Assembly: GCA_020636745.1 (NCBI GenBank)
Contig: JACJXH010000001.1
Location: 558,001-622,000, forward strand
From: Lentimicrobiaceae bacterium
Lineage (GTDB): Bacteria > Bacteroidota > Bacteroidia > Bacteroidales > Lentimicrobiaceae
Direction: 5' to 3'
DNA: 64,000 nucleotides
A model generated the notes under the pieces. It had not been told where the DNA came from. It was given only the letters and a program-made list of their open reading frames with translations, and ran no database searches. The stretch's first letter is position 1, and each line of letters opens with the position of its first letter. This document shows, piece after piece, positions 50,026 through 58,239 of this stretch. The translations under genes and the position numbers were made by a program.

Positions 50026-50811
50026 TTAAATTTGTTTGGTGTATCCTTTCATGATACCCCTGCTCGAGTTAGAGATAAACGAAATAATTTCATCACGTTC
50101 TGAAGTTGCCGGAAGATTGGCTTCAATATACTCAAGTGCCTGACTTACATTGTTTCCTTTCAGGTAAATATACCTGTAAATATCCTGGATTTCTCTGATT
50201 TTTTCAGGTGTGAATCCTCTTCGGCGCAAACCGATGGAATTAATACCAACATATGAAAGTGGTTCCCGCGCAGCTTTGGTAAATGGGGGTACATCTTTAC
50301 GAACCAATGAGCCTCCTGATATCATTACATGCGACCCAATGTTAACAAACTGATGTACAGCCGATAACCCGCCAATAATTGCCCAGTCGTCAACTGTAAT
50401 ATGTCCTGCAAGAGTTGCTCCATTGGCCAGAATTACATTGTTTCCAACCACACAGTCGTGTGCAACATGCACATAGGCCATAAGCAAACAATTGTTTCCG
50501 ACTACGGTTTCATAATTGGCTTTTGTTCCGCGGTTAATGGTCACAAATTCGCGAATCACAGTGTTGTCTCCAATTCTGACAATACTGTCTTCGTTGTTGA
50601 ATTTTAAATCCTGCGGTACTGCTGAAATAACGGCTCCCGGAAATATTTTGCAGTTTTTGCCGATGCGGGCTCCTTCCATAATGGTTACATTTGAACCAAT
50701 CCAGGTGCCTTCACCAATTTCAACGTTTTTTTCAATATTTACAAAGGGCTCTATTACAGTATTCTTGGCAACAATTGCCTGTGGATGCACGTAGGCTAAA
50801 GGTTGATTCAT
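50026..50811 (-). CDS. lpxA: Acyl-ACP--UDP-N-acetylglucosamine O-acyltransferase
   Basis: First enzyme of lipid A synthesis: transfers a 3-hydroxyacyl chain to the 3-OH of UDP-GlcNAc. 261 residues with hexapeptide repeats forming a left-handed beta-helix (about 8-180) and a helical C-terminal domain (TPEKIREIQDIYRYIY). The catalytic His is H118 in VHVAHDCVVG; the acyl-chain region ISGGSLVRKDVPPF is typical. It follows lpxC/fabZ with a 1-nt gap, so the two are co-translated. Confidence 0.96.
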   Translation of the reverse strand: MNQPLAYVHPQAIVAKNTVIEPFVNIEKNVEIGEGTWIGSNVTIMEGARIGKNCKIFPGAVISAVPQDLKFNNEDSIVRIGDNTVIREFVTINRGTKANYETVVGNNCLLMAYVHVAHDCVVGNNVILANGATLAGHITVDDWAIIGGLSAVHQFVNIGSHVMISGGSLVRKDVPPFTKAAREPLSYVGINSIGLRRRGFTPEKIREIQDIYRYIYLKGNNVSQALEYIEANLPATSERDEIISFISNSSRGIMKGYTKQI

Positions 50812-50812
50812 A

Positions 50813-52213
50813 TCAGCATTTGGGTTTTTTGGTGATTTGTGCCATTAGTTCAGCTTCAGTCACAATTTTGTTGCCTACATAAGCTGTTCCACGCATATGG
50901 CTGATGCCCCTGCGAAATGGAGAAATTAGTTCGAGATGGAAAATGAGTGTGTCGCCGGGAACTACTTTTTGTCTGAAGCGCACATTTTCTATTTTCAGAA
51001 AATACGTAATGTAGTTTTCAGGATCAGGTACTGAACTCAATACAAAAATTCCGCCTGTCTGTGCCATTGCTTCAACAATTAAAACACCAGGCATTACAGG
51101 TTCGTCGGGAAAATGTCCCACAAAAAATCCCTCATTCATGGTCACATTTTTTAATCCTACAACATCGTGATCACTCATGTTGAGGATTTTGTCAACCAAC
51201 AAGAAAGGAGGTCGGTGCGGAAGAATTCTCTTAATGTCGTTGATGTCGTATAAGGGAGCTTTCCTCAAATCGTAAGCCGGAATAACGGGCTGCGCATTTT
51301 CGCTTTTGATGTGATGCTTTAATAATTTGGCAAACTCGGTATTGGCATGATGTCCGGGCCTGCTGGCTATTACATGGCCTTTTATGCGGGTTCCGACTAA
51401 CGAAAGATCGCCGATGACATCCAGCAGTTTATGTCTGGCTGGTTCGTTCGAGAAGTGCAGCTCGAGGTTGTTCAGTATGCCTTCTTTTAATACTTCTACC
51501 CTTGGTTTGTTGAAAAATTTGGCTAAGCGATCTAACTCATCCTGTTCTATTAGCCGGTTGACAAAGACAATGGCATTGCTTAAATCGCCACCTTTAATCA
51601 GATCGTTCTTTATCAGGTATTCAAGCTCATGTAAAAATACGAATGTGCGGCAGGCGCTTATTTCTGAGGCGAAATCGTTGATATGACTCAAATGGGCATT
51701 TTGAGTACCTAAAACTTTGGTGTCATAATCAATCATTACCGAAACCTTGTATGTTTCATCCGGCAGTATCAGCAATTCGATATTCTTTTCAGGATCGGAG
51801 TAACGCAGAACTTCTTTGATTTTGAAGTATTGCCTCTCGGCATTTTGCTCAACTATACCTGCTTTTTCAATGGCTTCAACATAAAATCTCGAACTGCCGT
51901 CAAGTATTGGTGTCTCGGTACAATCAAGATCTATCAGCACATTGTCCAAATCCATACCAGTGAGGGCAGCTAATACATGCTCAATGGTACTTACTTTAGT
52001 GCCGTTATGTTCCAGACTTGTACCGCGCGATGTATCCACTACGTGGTCGGCATCGGCATCAATAACAGGCTGACCAGGCAGATCAATTCTGCGAAATTTA
52101 AATCCATGATTTTCCGGAGCAGGTCTGAATGTTAATGTAACATCTTTTCCGGTATGAAGTCCTGCACCTGATATGGTTGCAGCTTCTTTTAACGTTTTTT
52201 GTTTTTCTGACAT
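50813..52213 (-). CDS. lpxC/fabZ: Bifunctional UDP-3-O-acyl-GlcNAc deacetylase / 3-hydroxyacyl-ACP dehydratase
   Basis: Fusion protein of 466 residues typical of Bacteroidota. The LpxC part (1-305) catalyses the committed deacetylation of lipid A synthesis; Zn ligands are H79 (STIEHVLAAL), H261 and D265 (ARHKLLDVIGD), with E78 as base and H288 nearby (GHHANTEF). The FabZ part (about 325-466) dehydrates 3-hydroxyacyl-ACP, with catalytic H367 (GHFPDEPVMPG) and E381 (VEAMAQTGG). The fusion puts the enzymes competing for 3-hydroxyacyl-ACP on one chain. Between lpxD and lpxA on the same strand. Confidence 0.97.
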   Translation of the reverse strand: MSEKQKTLKEAATISGAGLHTGKDVTLTFRPAPENHGFKFRRIDLPGQPVIDADADHVVDTSRGTSLEHNGTKVSTIEHVLAALTGMDLDNVLIDLDCTETPILDGSSRFYVEAIEKAGIVEQNAERQYFKIKEVLRYSDPEKNIELLILPDETYKVSVMIDYDTKVLGTQNAHLSHINDFASEISACRTFVFLHELEYLIKNDLIKGGDLSNAIVFVNRLIEQDELDRLAKFFNKPRVEVLKEGILNNLELHFSNEPARHKLLDVIGDLSLVGTRIKGHVIASRPGHHANTEFAKLLKHHIKSENAQPVIPAYDLRKAPLYDINDIKRILPHRPPFLLVDKILNMSDHDVVGLKNVTMNEGFFVGHFPDEPVMPGVLIVEAMAQTGGIFVLSSVPDPENYITYFLKIENVRFRQKVVPGDTLIFHLELISPFRRGISHMRGTAYVGNKIVTEAELMAQITKKPKC

Positions 52214-52221
52214 ACGGCTGG

Positions 52222-52229
52222 CAAAATTA
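52222..52229 (-). promoter_or_regulatory. Candidate -7 element for lpxC/fabZ-lpxA
   Basis: The minus strand reads TAATTTTG, 9 bp before the lpxC/fabZ ATG, in the 94-bp gap after lpxD. No good -33 element. Confidence 0.4.
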
Positions 52230-52307
52230 CAAAATTTTATTATACAGAAACTCTTATTTATTTGGTTGCAAATCAGCGCATAAGGGAGAATAGTGGCAAT
52301 GAAACCG

Positions 52308-53330
52308 CTATTTTCCTAGCTTTTTTTCCAGTTCGCTTACCCTGTTGGCAAGTTTGGGGAGGTTCCTGAAGTAGACATATGATTTTTTATATACCGAGAT
52401 GTCAAATGCAGGGCTGCCCATCATAATCGAATCAGCCGGAACTGTTGACGAAATGCCCGATTGTGCTGCAATTTTTACATTATCACCCACCTCGAGGTGG
52501 CCAATTATCCCAACTTGTCCGCCTATCATACAATTTTTGCCCACTTTTGCCGAGCCGGCAACGCCTGATTGTGCAGCTATTACTGTGTTTTCGCCAATTT
52601 CAACATTGTGTGCTATCTGAATCAGATTGTCAATTTTTGCTCCTTTGCGGATAATGGTCGAGCCCAGTGTTGCCCTGTCAATGGTGGTGTTGGCTCCAAT
52701 TTCAACGTTGTCTTCAATGATAACGTTTCCAATTTGGGCTACTTTTTGGTAATGATTGTCGCTTTGAGGGGCAAAACCGAAGCCATCAGCTCCAATCACC
52801 ACTCCGGCATGAAGAGTGCATGATGCGCCTATCTGGCAATCATGATAAATCTTTACTCCTGCATAAATAATGCTGTCTTTCCCGATTGTCACATTGTCTC
52901 CAATTGTGCTGTTGGGGTATATTTTGGCATTGTCGCCAATCACTACATTTTCTCCGATACTGACAAATTCAGCAATGTAACAATTGGCTCCTGCTTTTGC
53001 GCTTTCAGCAATGTAAGCATGTTTTGAGATGCCTGTTTTGTTTTGTCTTATCTGATTGTAAGCTTCAAGCATCTGCGCAAATGCATTATAGGCATTTTCA
53101 ACCCTGATTAATGTGCAGTTAAGAGGGCGCTCGGCCATGAAATCAGTGTTTACAATAACGACTGAAGCTTCAGTGGAATAAATGAAGTGCGTGTATTTGG
53201 GGTTTCCTAAAAACGAGATGGAGCCAGGTTCGCCCTGTTCAATTTTTGAAAGTTTATACACTTCGGTTGATGGATTGCCGTCAACTTTTCCGTTGATGAG
53301 CGCTGCAATTTCGCTGGCGGTGAATTTCAT
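52308..53330 (-). CDS. lpxD: UDP-3-O-(3-hydroxyacyl)glucosamine N-acyltransferase
   Basis: Third enzyme of lipid A synthesis: adds the second 3-hydroxyacyl chain to the glucosamine nitrogen. 340 residues, the canonical length. N-terminal uridine-binding domain (1-100), hexapeptide beta-helix (100-310) with the catalytic H241 in LIQIAHNVEIG and the conserved IGADGFGFAPQ at 179-188, and a C-terminal helix (VSELEKKLGK). This is the canonical copy, in contrast to the paralogue at 47608. First of the lpx genes, after the HD-domain gene. Confidence 0.96.
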   Translation of the reverse strand: MKFTASEIAALINGKVDGNPSTEVYKLSKIEQGEPGSISFLGNPKYTHFIYSTEASVVIVNTDFMAERPLNCTLIRVENAYNAFAQMLEAYNQIRQNKTGISKHAYIAESAKAGANCYIAEFVSIGENVVIGDNAKIYPNSTIGDNVTIGKDSIIYAGVKIYHDCQIGASCTLHAGVVIGADGFGFAPQSDNHYQKVAQIGNVIIEDNVEIGANTTIDRATLGSTIIRKGAKIDNLIQIAHNVEIGENTVIAAQSGVAGSAKVGKNCMIGGQVGIIGHLEVGDNVKIAAQSGISSTVPADSIMMGSPAFDISVYKKSYVYFRNLPKLANRVSELEKKLGK

Positions 53331-53429
53331 AATTGGCTTTAAGGTTATGGTGTTTGTGATAGTTGATGGTGCTCGGTTGTTGTTTAATGCCTGATATTAG
53401 GTATTTTATCTATCAGACTAAAACATTTT

Positions 53430-54677
53430 TCAAGACTTTATAGTTTTCGGATAACACACAAAGTGTTTTGTTACGGTGCTGGTAAGCAATGAAATGTTTA
53501 ATTGGTCTGACGATTCTGCAATATCACTCACCTTACCATCGCGTTGAAGCAGGCTTATTTTATCGCGTTCAGGAACATAGGCATTGTTGGTAATGATTCC
53601 GCTTGCAAAAAGGTAAGAGGTTTCTTCAGGAGTGATTTTAGGAAATGCACGGGCAATTGACTGGTTAATGGAAAGAATTTCTGAGCCTGAAAACGCCTGG
53701 TTGCGAAGTTCAATTTTAAATAAATGACGGTTAACCAGTGCCTGGCTCAGGTATGACAGGATAAAGTCAGGATGATGCATCCAGACTTTTATGCTTGTAA
53801 ATACATCATGATCGTCTAACTGTGCAAATTTTTCAAGCAAATGCGCATTCCCGGCAAAATCGTTGTATGTGTAGTGATGTTGCAAAAATTCAGTAAACAC
53901 AGGTGTTGCAAATAGAGATACGCCTGCTTCGACAAGTTTTTTTGCTCTTTTCAAAAGATTGATCAGTACATTTTCTGCCGCAACAACTGTTTTGTGATAA
54001 TATACCTGCCAGTACATTAAACGGCGGGCAACAATAAATTTCTCAATGGAATAAATACCCTTGTCTTCAACCATCAGCTCGTCATCGTGTATGGTTAGCA
54101 TTTTAATAATGCGTTCGGTATTAATCACGCCTTCTGATACGCCTGTATAAAAACTGTCGCGTTTCAGATAATCCAGCCTGTCCATGTCAAGCTGACTGGA
54201 AACAAGCTGATGCAAAAAGTGTTTTTTATAGCTGTTGGTAAATATGCTCAGAGCCAATTCAAGCCGGCCGCTAAATTGCTGGTTAAGGCTTTGAATCATA
54301 AGTGCCGAAAGTTCCTCATGACTGATTCCTTCCGCAATGCTATGTTCCAGTGCATGTGAGTAAGGGCCATGTCCAATATCATGCAATAAAATAGCAATGA
54401 GCGTGGCTTCGGCTTCTTCATCTGTAATTTTAAAACCCTTCAGTTTGAGGGTGTCAATGGCTTCCTGCGTAAGATGCATGGCGCCCAGCGCATGATGAAA
54501 ACGGGTATGTAAGGCTCCCGGATATACGATTCCGGCCATACCAAGTTGTCTGATTCGGCGTAATCGTTGAAACCATGGGTGTTCAATTAAATCGAACAAC
54601 AACTCTGGCGAAATGGTGACAAACCCGTGAACGGGGTCGTTGACTATTTTTCTTTTGTTGCGGGAATTCTGGATCAC
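53430..54677 (-). CDS. HD-domain phosphohydrolase (dGTPase/SAMHD1-like)
   Basis: 415 residues. The metal-binding HD motif is present: H61 or H62 in TRFHHALGAMH, H99 and D100 in LLHDIGHGPYSHALE, and a distal Asp in LDMDRLDYLKRDSFYTGV. The opening NDPVHGFVTISPEL is characteristic of bacterial homologues of SAMHD1-type dNTP triphosphohydrolases. Substrate not proven; dNTP hydrolysis or phosphatase activity. The start is GTG 54677; no ATG fits the conserved N-terminus. Divergent from porX and followed on the same strand by the lpx block, an arrangement common in Bacteroidota. Confidence 0.85.
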   Translation of the reverse strand: MIQNSRNKRKIVNDPVHGFVTISPELLFDLIEHPWFQRLRRIRQLGMAGIVYPGALHTRFHHALGAMHLTQEAIDTLKLKGFKITDEEAEATLIAILLHDIGHGPYSHALEHSIAEGISHEELSALMIQSLNQQFSGRLELALSIFTNSYKKHFLHQLVSSQLDMDRLDYLKRDSFYTGVSEGVINTERIIKMLTIHDDELMVEDKGIYSIEKFIVARRLMYWQVYYHKTVVAAENVLINLLKRAKKLVEAGVSLFATPVFTEFLQHHYTYNDFAGNAHLLEKFAQLDDHDVFTSIKVWMHHPDFILSYLSQALVNRHLFKIELRNQAFSGSEILSINQSIARAFPKITPEETSYLFASGIITNNAYVPERDKISLLQRDGKVSDIAESSDQLNISLLTSTVTKHFVCYPKTIKS

Positions 54678-54686
54678 GATTTGCCT

Positions 54687-54694
54687 TATCTTTG
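54687..54694 (+). promoter_or_regulatory. Candidate -7 element for porX
   Basis: TATCTTTG, an exact match, about 145 bp before the porX ATG, immediately upstream of the divergent HD gene. No good -33. The long leader makes it uncertain. Confidence 0.35.
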
Positions 54695-54839
54695 TAGATG
54701 CGAAATTATGTTAAATTATATGCCGGTTACATACTAAAAACCAATTATCGGCATTATAATTGAGATCATAAAACGACCGGGCAAATTTACTGATTTTACA
54801 AGCCCGAAACTCAAACAATTTACACTTATAATTCTTGAC

Positions 54840-56393
54840 ATGGAGAATATAACCATATTATGGGCCGATGATGAAATTGACCTTTTGAAACCACATATCA
54901 TGTTTCTTAAAGATAAGGGATATGATGTTTATACAAGTAACAATGGTGTTGAGGCTATTGAAATCCTCAAATCCCGGCCTTTTGATATTGTTTTTCTTGA
55001 TGAACAAATGCCCGGCTTGTCAGGTATTGAAACTCTTCTTCAAATGAAGAATGCTTTTCCCAACTTGCCGGTTGTTATGATTACAAAAAGTGAAGAAGAG
55101 TCGATTATGGAGGAAGCCATTGGTTCGAAAATTTCAGATTACCTGATTAAACCGGTAAATCCCAATCAGATATTGCTTAGCCTCAAGAAAAACCTTGATA
55201 ACAAAAAGTTAATCAGTGAGAAAACTACATTCAACTATCAGCAGCAATTCAGAAATATTGGCATGGAAATCAGTAACCGGCTGAATTTTAATGAATGGAT
55301 GGATGTTTACCGGAAGCTGATTTATTGGGAACTTGAATTGGAAAAATCAAAAGACAGCGGCATCATTGAAGTGCTAAAAATGCAGAAGGATGAGGCGGGT
55401 CAGGTTTTTAGCCGTTATGTTGAACAAAATTATATGGAATGGATACAGGGTAAAACGCAGGATCACCCTGTTATGTCGCATACCTTACTGAAGGAAAAAC
55501 TGATGCCTTTGGTGGAAGAGAACCAAAGCCTGTTTTTTATCCTTATCGATAATCTGCGTTACGACCAATGGAAGATTTTGCAGCCAATAGTTGAAGAATA
55601 TTTCAGGGTTGAACGTGATGATATCTATTTCAGCATTCTGCCTACTACCACGCAATATGCACGTAATGCTTTGTTTTCAGGACTCATGCCAACCGAGATT
55701 GAGAAAAAGTATCCGCGCTATTGGGTGAATGAGGATGACGAAGGCACTAAAAATCAATTTGAATCTGAATTGTTAGGCGAGCAATTGAAAAGGTACGGAC
55801 GTGACATAAAGTATTCTTATCATAAAATTCTTAATCTGGCAGCCGGCCGAAAATTGGTTGAAACAATGCCCAACCTGCTGGGGAACAGGCTGAATGTTAT
55901 TGTTTACAATTTTGTTGATATGCTTTCTCATGCACGTACCGAAATGGAAGTAATACGTGAATTGGCTGATGATGAAGCCGCTTATCGTTCAATTACCGTT
56001 TCATGGTTTGAGCATTCACCGCTTCTGGAGATTATCAAATTTTTATCAGACCGGAAAATTACGACAGTTATCACCACTGATCATGGTTCAGTAAAAGTTG
56101 ATGCCCCTGTTAAAATTATAGGAGATAAAGCCACAAACACAAACCTGCGTTATAAAACGGGAAGGAGTTTAAGCTATAATCGTAAGGAAGTATTTGAAGT
56201 GAAGAATCCGGCTGATGTTTATCTGCCAAAAACCAATGTGAGCTCAAATTATGTTTTTTGCCGGAATTCCGATTTCTTTGCATATCCTAACAATTACAAC
56301 TATTATGTTAACTATTATCGCAATACCTTCCAGCATGGAGGTATTTCGATGGAAGAAATAATGGTGCCTTTTATCACCTTAAAACCCCGATAA
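54840..56393 (+). CDS. porX: T9SS response regulator PorX (receiver + PglZ domain)
   Basis: Response regulator of the PorXY system that controls T9SS gene expression. 517 residues. Receiver domain (1-120) has D10/D11, phospho-acceptor D54 (IVFLDEQMPG) and the K of YLIKPVNP. A helical linker precedes the PglZ alkaline-phosphatase-superfamily domain (about 225-515), where IDNLRYDQW, the Thr run PTTTQYARNALF (T269-T271; the third matches the known PorX catalytic Thr) and TTDHGSVKVDAPV hold metal-site residues. PorX PglZ acts on cyclic oligonucleotides in Porphyromonas. porY and sigP are not in the window. First gene before tsaE (6 bp). Confidence 0.93.
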   Translation: MENITILWADDEIDLLKPHIMFLKDKGYDVYTSNNGVEAIEILKSRPFDIVFLDEQMPGLSGIETLLQMKNAFPNLPVVMITKSEEESIMEEAIGSKISDYLIKPVNPNQILLSLKKNLDNKKLISEKTTFNYQQQFRNIGMEISNRLNFNEWMDVYRKLIYWELELEKSKDSGIIEVLKMQKDEAGQVFSRYVEQNYMEWIQGKTQDHPVMSHTLLKEKLMPLVEENQSLFFILIDNLRYDQWKILQPIVEEYFRVERDDIYFSILPTTTQYARNALFSGLMPTEIEKKYPRYWVNEDDEGTKNQFESELLGEQLKRYGRDIKYSYHKILNLAAGRKLVETMPNLLGNRLNVIVYNFVDMLSHARTEMEVIRELADDEAAYRSITVSWFEHSPLLEIIKFLSDRKITTVITTDHGSVKVDAPVKIIGDKATNTNLRYKTGRSLSYNRKEVFEVKNPADVYLPKTNVSSNYVFCRNSDFFAYPNNYNYYVNYYRNTFQHGGISMEEIMVPFITLKPR

Positions 56394-56399
56394 AACACA

Positions 56400-56840
56400 A
56401 TGAGTACTCATGAATTTCACTGTACTGATCTTCTTCAACTTGACGAAGTAGCCTCCGCCATCATACGGCAATATCCCAATGGCAGAATTTTTACTCTTTC
56501 AGGGCCAATGGGAGCCGGAAAAACCACTTTTATACAAGCTGTATGCAAGGTTTTACAGGTTAAAGATATTGTAAACAGTCCTACTTTTTCAATTGTAAAT
56601 GAATATCTTACTGAAGAGGGAAAAAGTGTTTTCCATTTTGACCTGTACCGCTTACGTAAGCAGGAAGAACTGATGGATATTGGCTATGAGGACTATTTTT
56701 ATTCAGGAAATATTTGTTTTGTAGAGTGGCCCGAGATGGCTGCCGAACTTATTCCTGAAGATGCTGTACAGATCAGCATCCGTGTAAACGAATCGGATCA
56801 GACCAGAATGTTTCTTGTAAATGCTCCTGTCATTAAATAG
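56400..56840 (+). CDS. tsaE: tRNA threonylcarbamoyladenosine biosynthesis ATPase TsaE
   Basis: ATPase that works with TsaB and TsaD to make N6-threonylcarbamoyladenosine at position 37 of ANN-decoding tRNAs. 146 residues, the usual length. Walker A GPMGAGKT at 35-42, followed by SPTFSIVNEY, HFDLYRL and FVEWPEMA, all hallmarks. Essential in many bacteria. It lies 6 bp after porX and is probably co-transcribed with it; the dehydrogenase-like gene begins 60 bp downstream. Confidence 0.95.
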   Translation: MSTHEFHCTDLLQLDEVASAIIRQYPNGRIFTLSGPMGAGKTTFIQAVCKVLQVKDIVNSPTFSIVNEYLTEEGKSVFHFDLYRLRKQEELMDIGYEDYFYSGNICFVEWPEMAAELIPEDAVQISIRVNESDQTRMFLVNAPVIK

Positions 56841-56900
56841 CGCAATTGTCTCTTTTTTTTGTAAATTAGCCATTGTATCAGGAGGTATTAATCAGGGAAA

Positions 56901-58127
56901 ATGGAAGAACAAAAGCGGGATTTTATTATGTTTCCGGCGCACTCAGCCGGATTGATGCCACAGGAGGAGAGGCTTGAGATTCCGAATAAAGCCTGCAAGC
57001 TCAGCATTGGTATTCCCAAAGAAACAGCATTTCTCGAAAATCGCATTTCTTTGGTTCCTGAAGCTGTTGCCTTATTGGTAAACGAAGGGCATAAGGTTAT
57101 TGTTGAAAATGATGCCGGAGCTGCAGCACATTATTCAAACAATCAATACAGCGATGCAGGGGCTGAAATTGCATACGATTCCTCAACGGTATTTCAGTCA
57201 GATGTTTTAATAAAGGTAGCTCCGGCTACTTTAACTGAAATAGAGATGATGAAAGGCAAACAGGTTTTACTTTCGTCGTTGAATCTGGCAGGTTTATCTG
57301 ATGGATATTTCAGGCAACTGGCAGCAAAAAGAATTACTGCAATTGCTTTTGAGTATATAAAAGACAGGGATAGCAATTATCCGGTCATCAGAGCCATGAG
57401 CGAAATTGCCGGAAATACTTCTATTCTGATTGCTGCCGAATACCTGAGCCACCCTGACTATGGCCGTGGACTAATGTTTGGAGGGCTCAGCGGAATCTCT
57501 CCAACCGAAGTGGTTATTTTGGGCGCCGGAACTGTTGGTGAATTTGCAACCCGTGCAGCTATGGGTATGGGTGCAATGGTTAAGGTCTTTGACAGCTCTG
57601 TTTACCGGCTCCGCAGGTTGCAAAATAATATTGGTACCCGGATTTTTACCAGTGTTATTCAACCTCAGCCTCTTAGCGATGCCTTGCATACTGCTGATGT
57701 AGCCATCGGAGCTATCCGCTCGCAGGCAGGTCTTTCTCCTGTGTGTGTGTCGGAAGGAATGGTTCAGCAAATGAGAGCCGGCGCAATAATTATAGATGTG
57801 AGTATTGATCAGGGCGGGTGTTTTGAAACTTCAGTACTCACCGATCATAAAAAACCCGTTTTTGAAAAATATGGTGTAACGCATTATTGCGTTCCGAATA
57901 TTGCATCAAAAGTGCCCCGCACTGCCTCGCGCGCGCTCAGCAACCTGCTTGCTCCCATTATCCTTAAAATTGGTGAAGAAGGAGGTATCAGTAATATTTT
58001 ACGGGCTGACAGCGGGGTGCGCCATGGAGTTTACCTTTATAACGGGATTTCGACCAATCGTTATATCAGCGAATATTTTCATTTGCCACACAAGGATATT
58101 GAATTGCTTATTGCTGCTTTTCACTGA
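56901..58127 (+). CDS. Alanine dehydrogenase-like protein (catalytic His replaced)
   Basis: 408 residues, with an N-terminal extension of about 30 residues before the usual start. It matches the alanine dehydrogenase/PntA N-terminal domain (GIPKETAFLENRISLVPE), the dinucleotide-binding VVILGAGTVGEFATRA, and the Ald motif IDVSIDQGGCFETS with the Asp of DQGG. The segment SSLNLAG (N128) lies where Ald enzymes have a catalytic His in LHLAA; the Lys of LIKVAPATL is present. So it may be an alanine dehydrogenase with altered chemistry or a related enzyme acting on another substrate. AGGAGG lies 15 nt before the ATG. Convergent with purB across a strong terminator. Confidence 0.75.
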   Translation: MEEQKRDFIMFPAHSAGLMPQEERLEIPNKACKLSIGIPKETAFLENRISLVPEAVALLVNEGHKVIVENDAGAAAHYSNNQYSDAGAEIAYDSSTVFQSDVLIKVAPATLTEIEMMKGKQVLLSSLNLAGLSDGYFRQLAAKRITAIAFEYIKDRDSNYPVIRAMSEIAGNTSILIAAEYLSHPDYGRGLMFGGLSGISPTEVVILGAGTVGEFATRAAMGMGAMVKVFDSSVYRLRRLQNNIGTRIFTSVIQPQPLSDALHTADVAIGAIRSQAGLSPVCVSEGMVQQMRAGAIIIDVSIDQGGCFETSVLTDHKKPVFEKYGVTHYCVPNIASKVPRTASRALSNLLAPIILKIGEEGGISNILRADSGVRHGVYLYNGISTNRYISEYFHLPHKDIELLIAAFH

Positions 58128-58177
58128 TGAAAAGTGCGTTGGGTGCACTTTGATTGCTTCATCGTAAAATATAGAAT

Positions 58178-58220
58178 TAAGAAAGGGTGTGTTGAATTTA
58201 TTTCAACACACCCTTTCTTA
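58178..58220. terminator. Bidirectional terminator between the Ald-like and purB genes
   Basis: A perfect 19-bp stem (58178-58196 with 58202-58220; core AAGAAAGGGTGTGTTGAA) has a 5-nt loop and T-rich flanks on both strands. The stops of the two convergent genes lie 50 and 20 bp away. Confidence 0.9.
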
Positions 58221-58239
58221 TTGTTTTGAATTTTCGCTG

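Noticed and set aside
54840..56393. PglZ domain as a BREX phage-defence gene
   Set aside because: The receiver domain at the N-terminus, the 517-residue length and the tsaE neighbour fit PorX. No BREX partners (brxA, brxB, brxC, pglX, brxL) are nearby.
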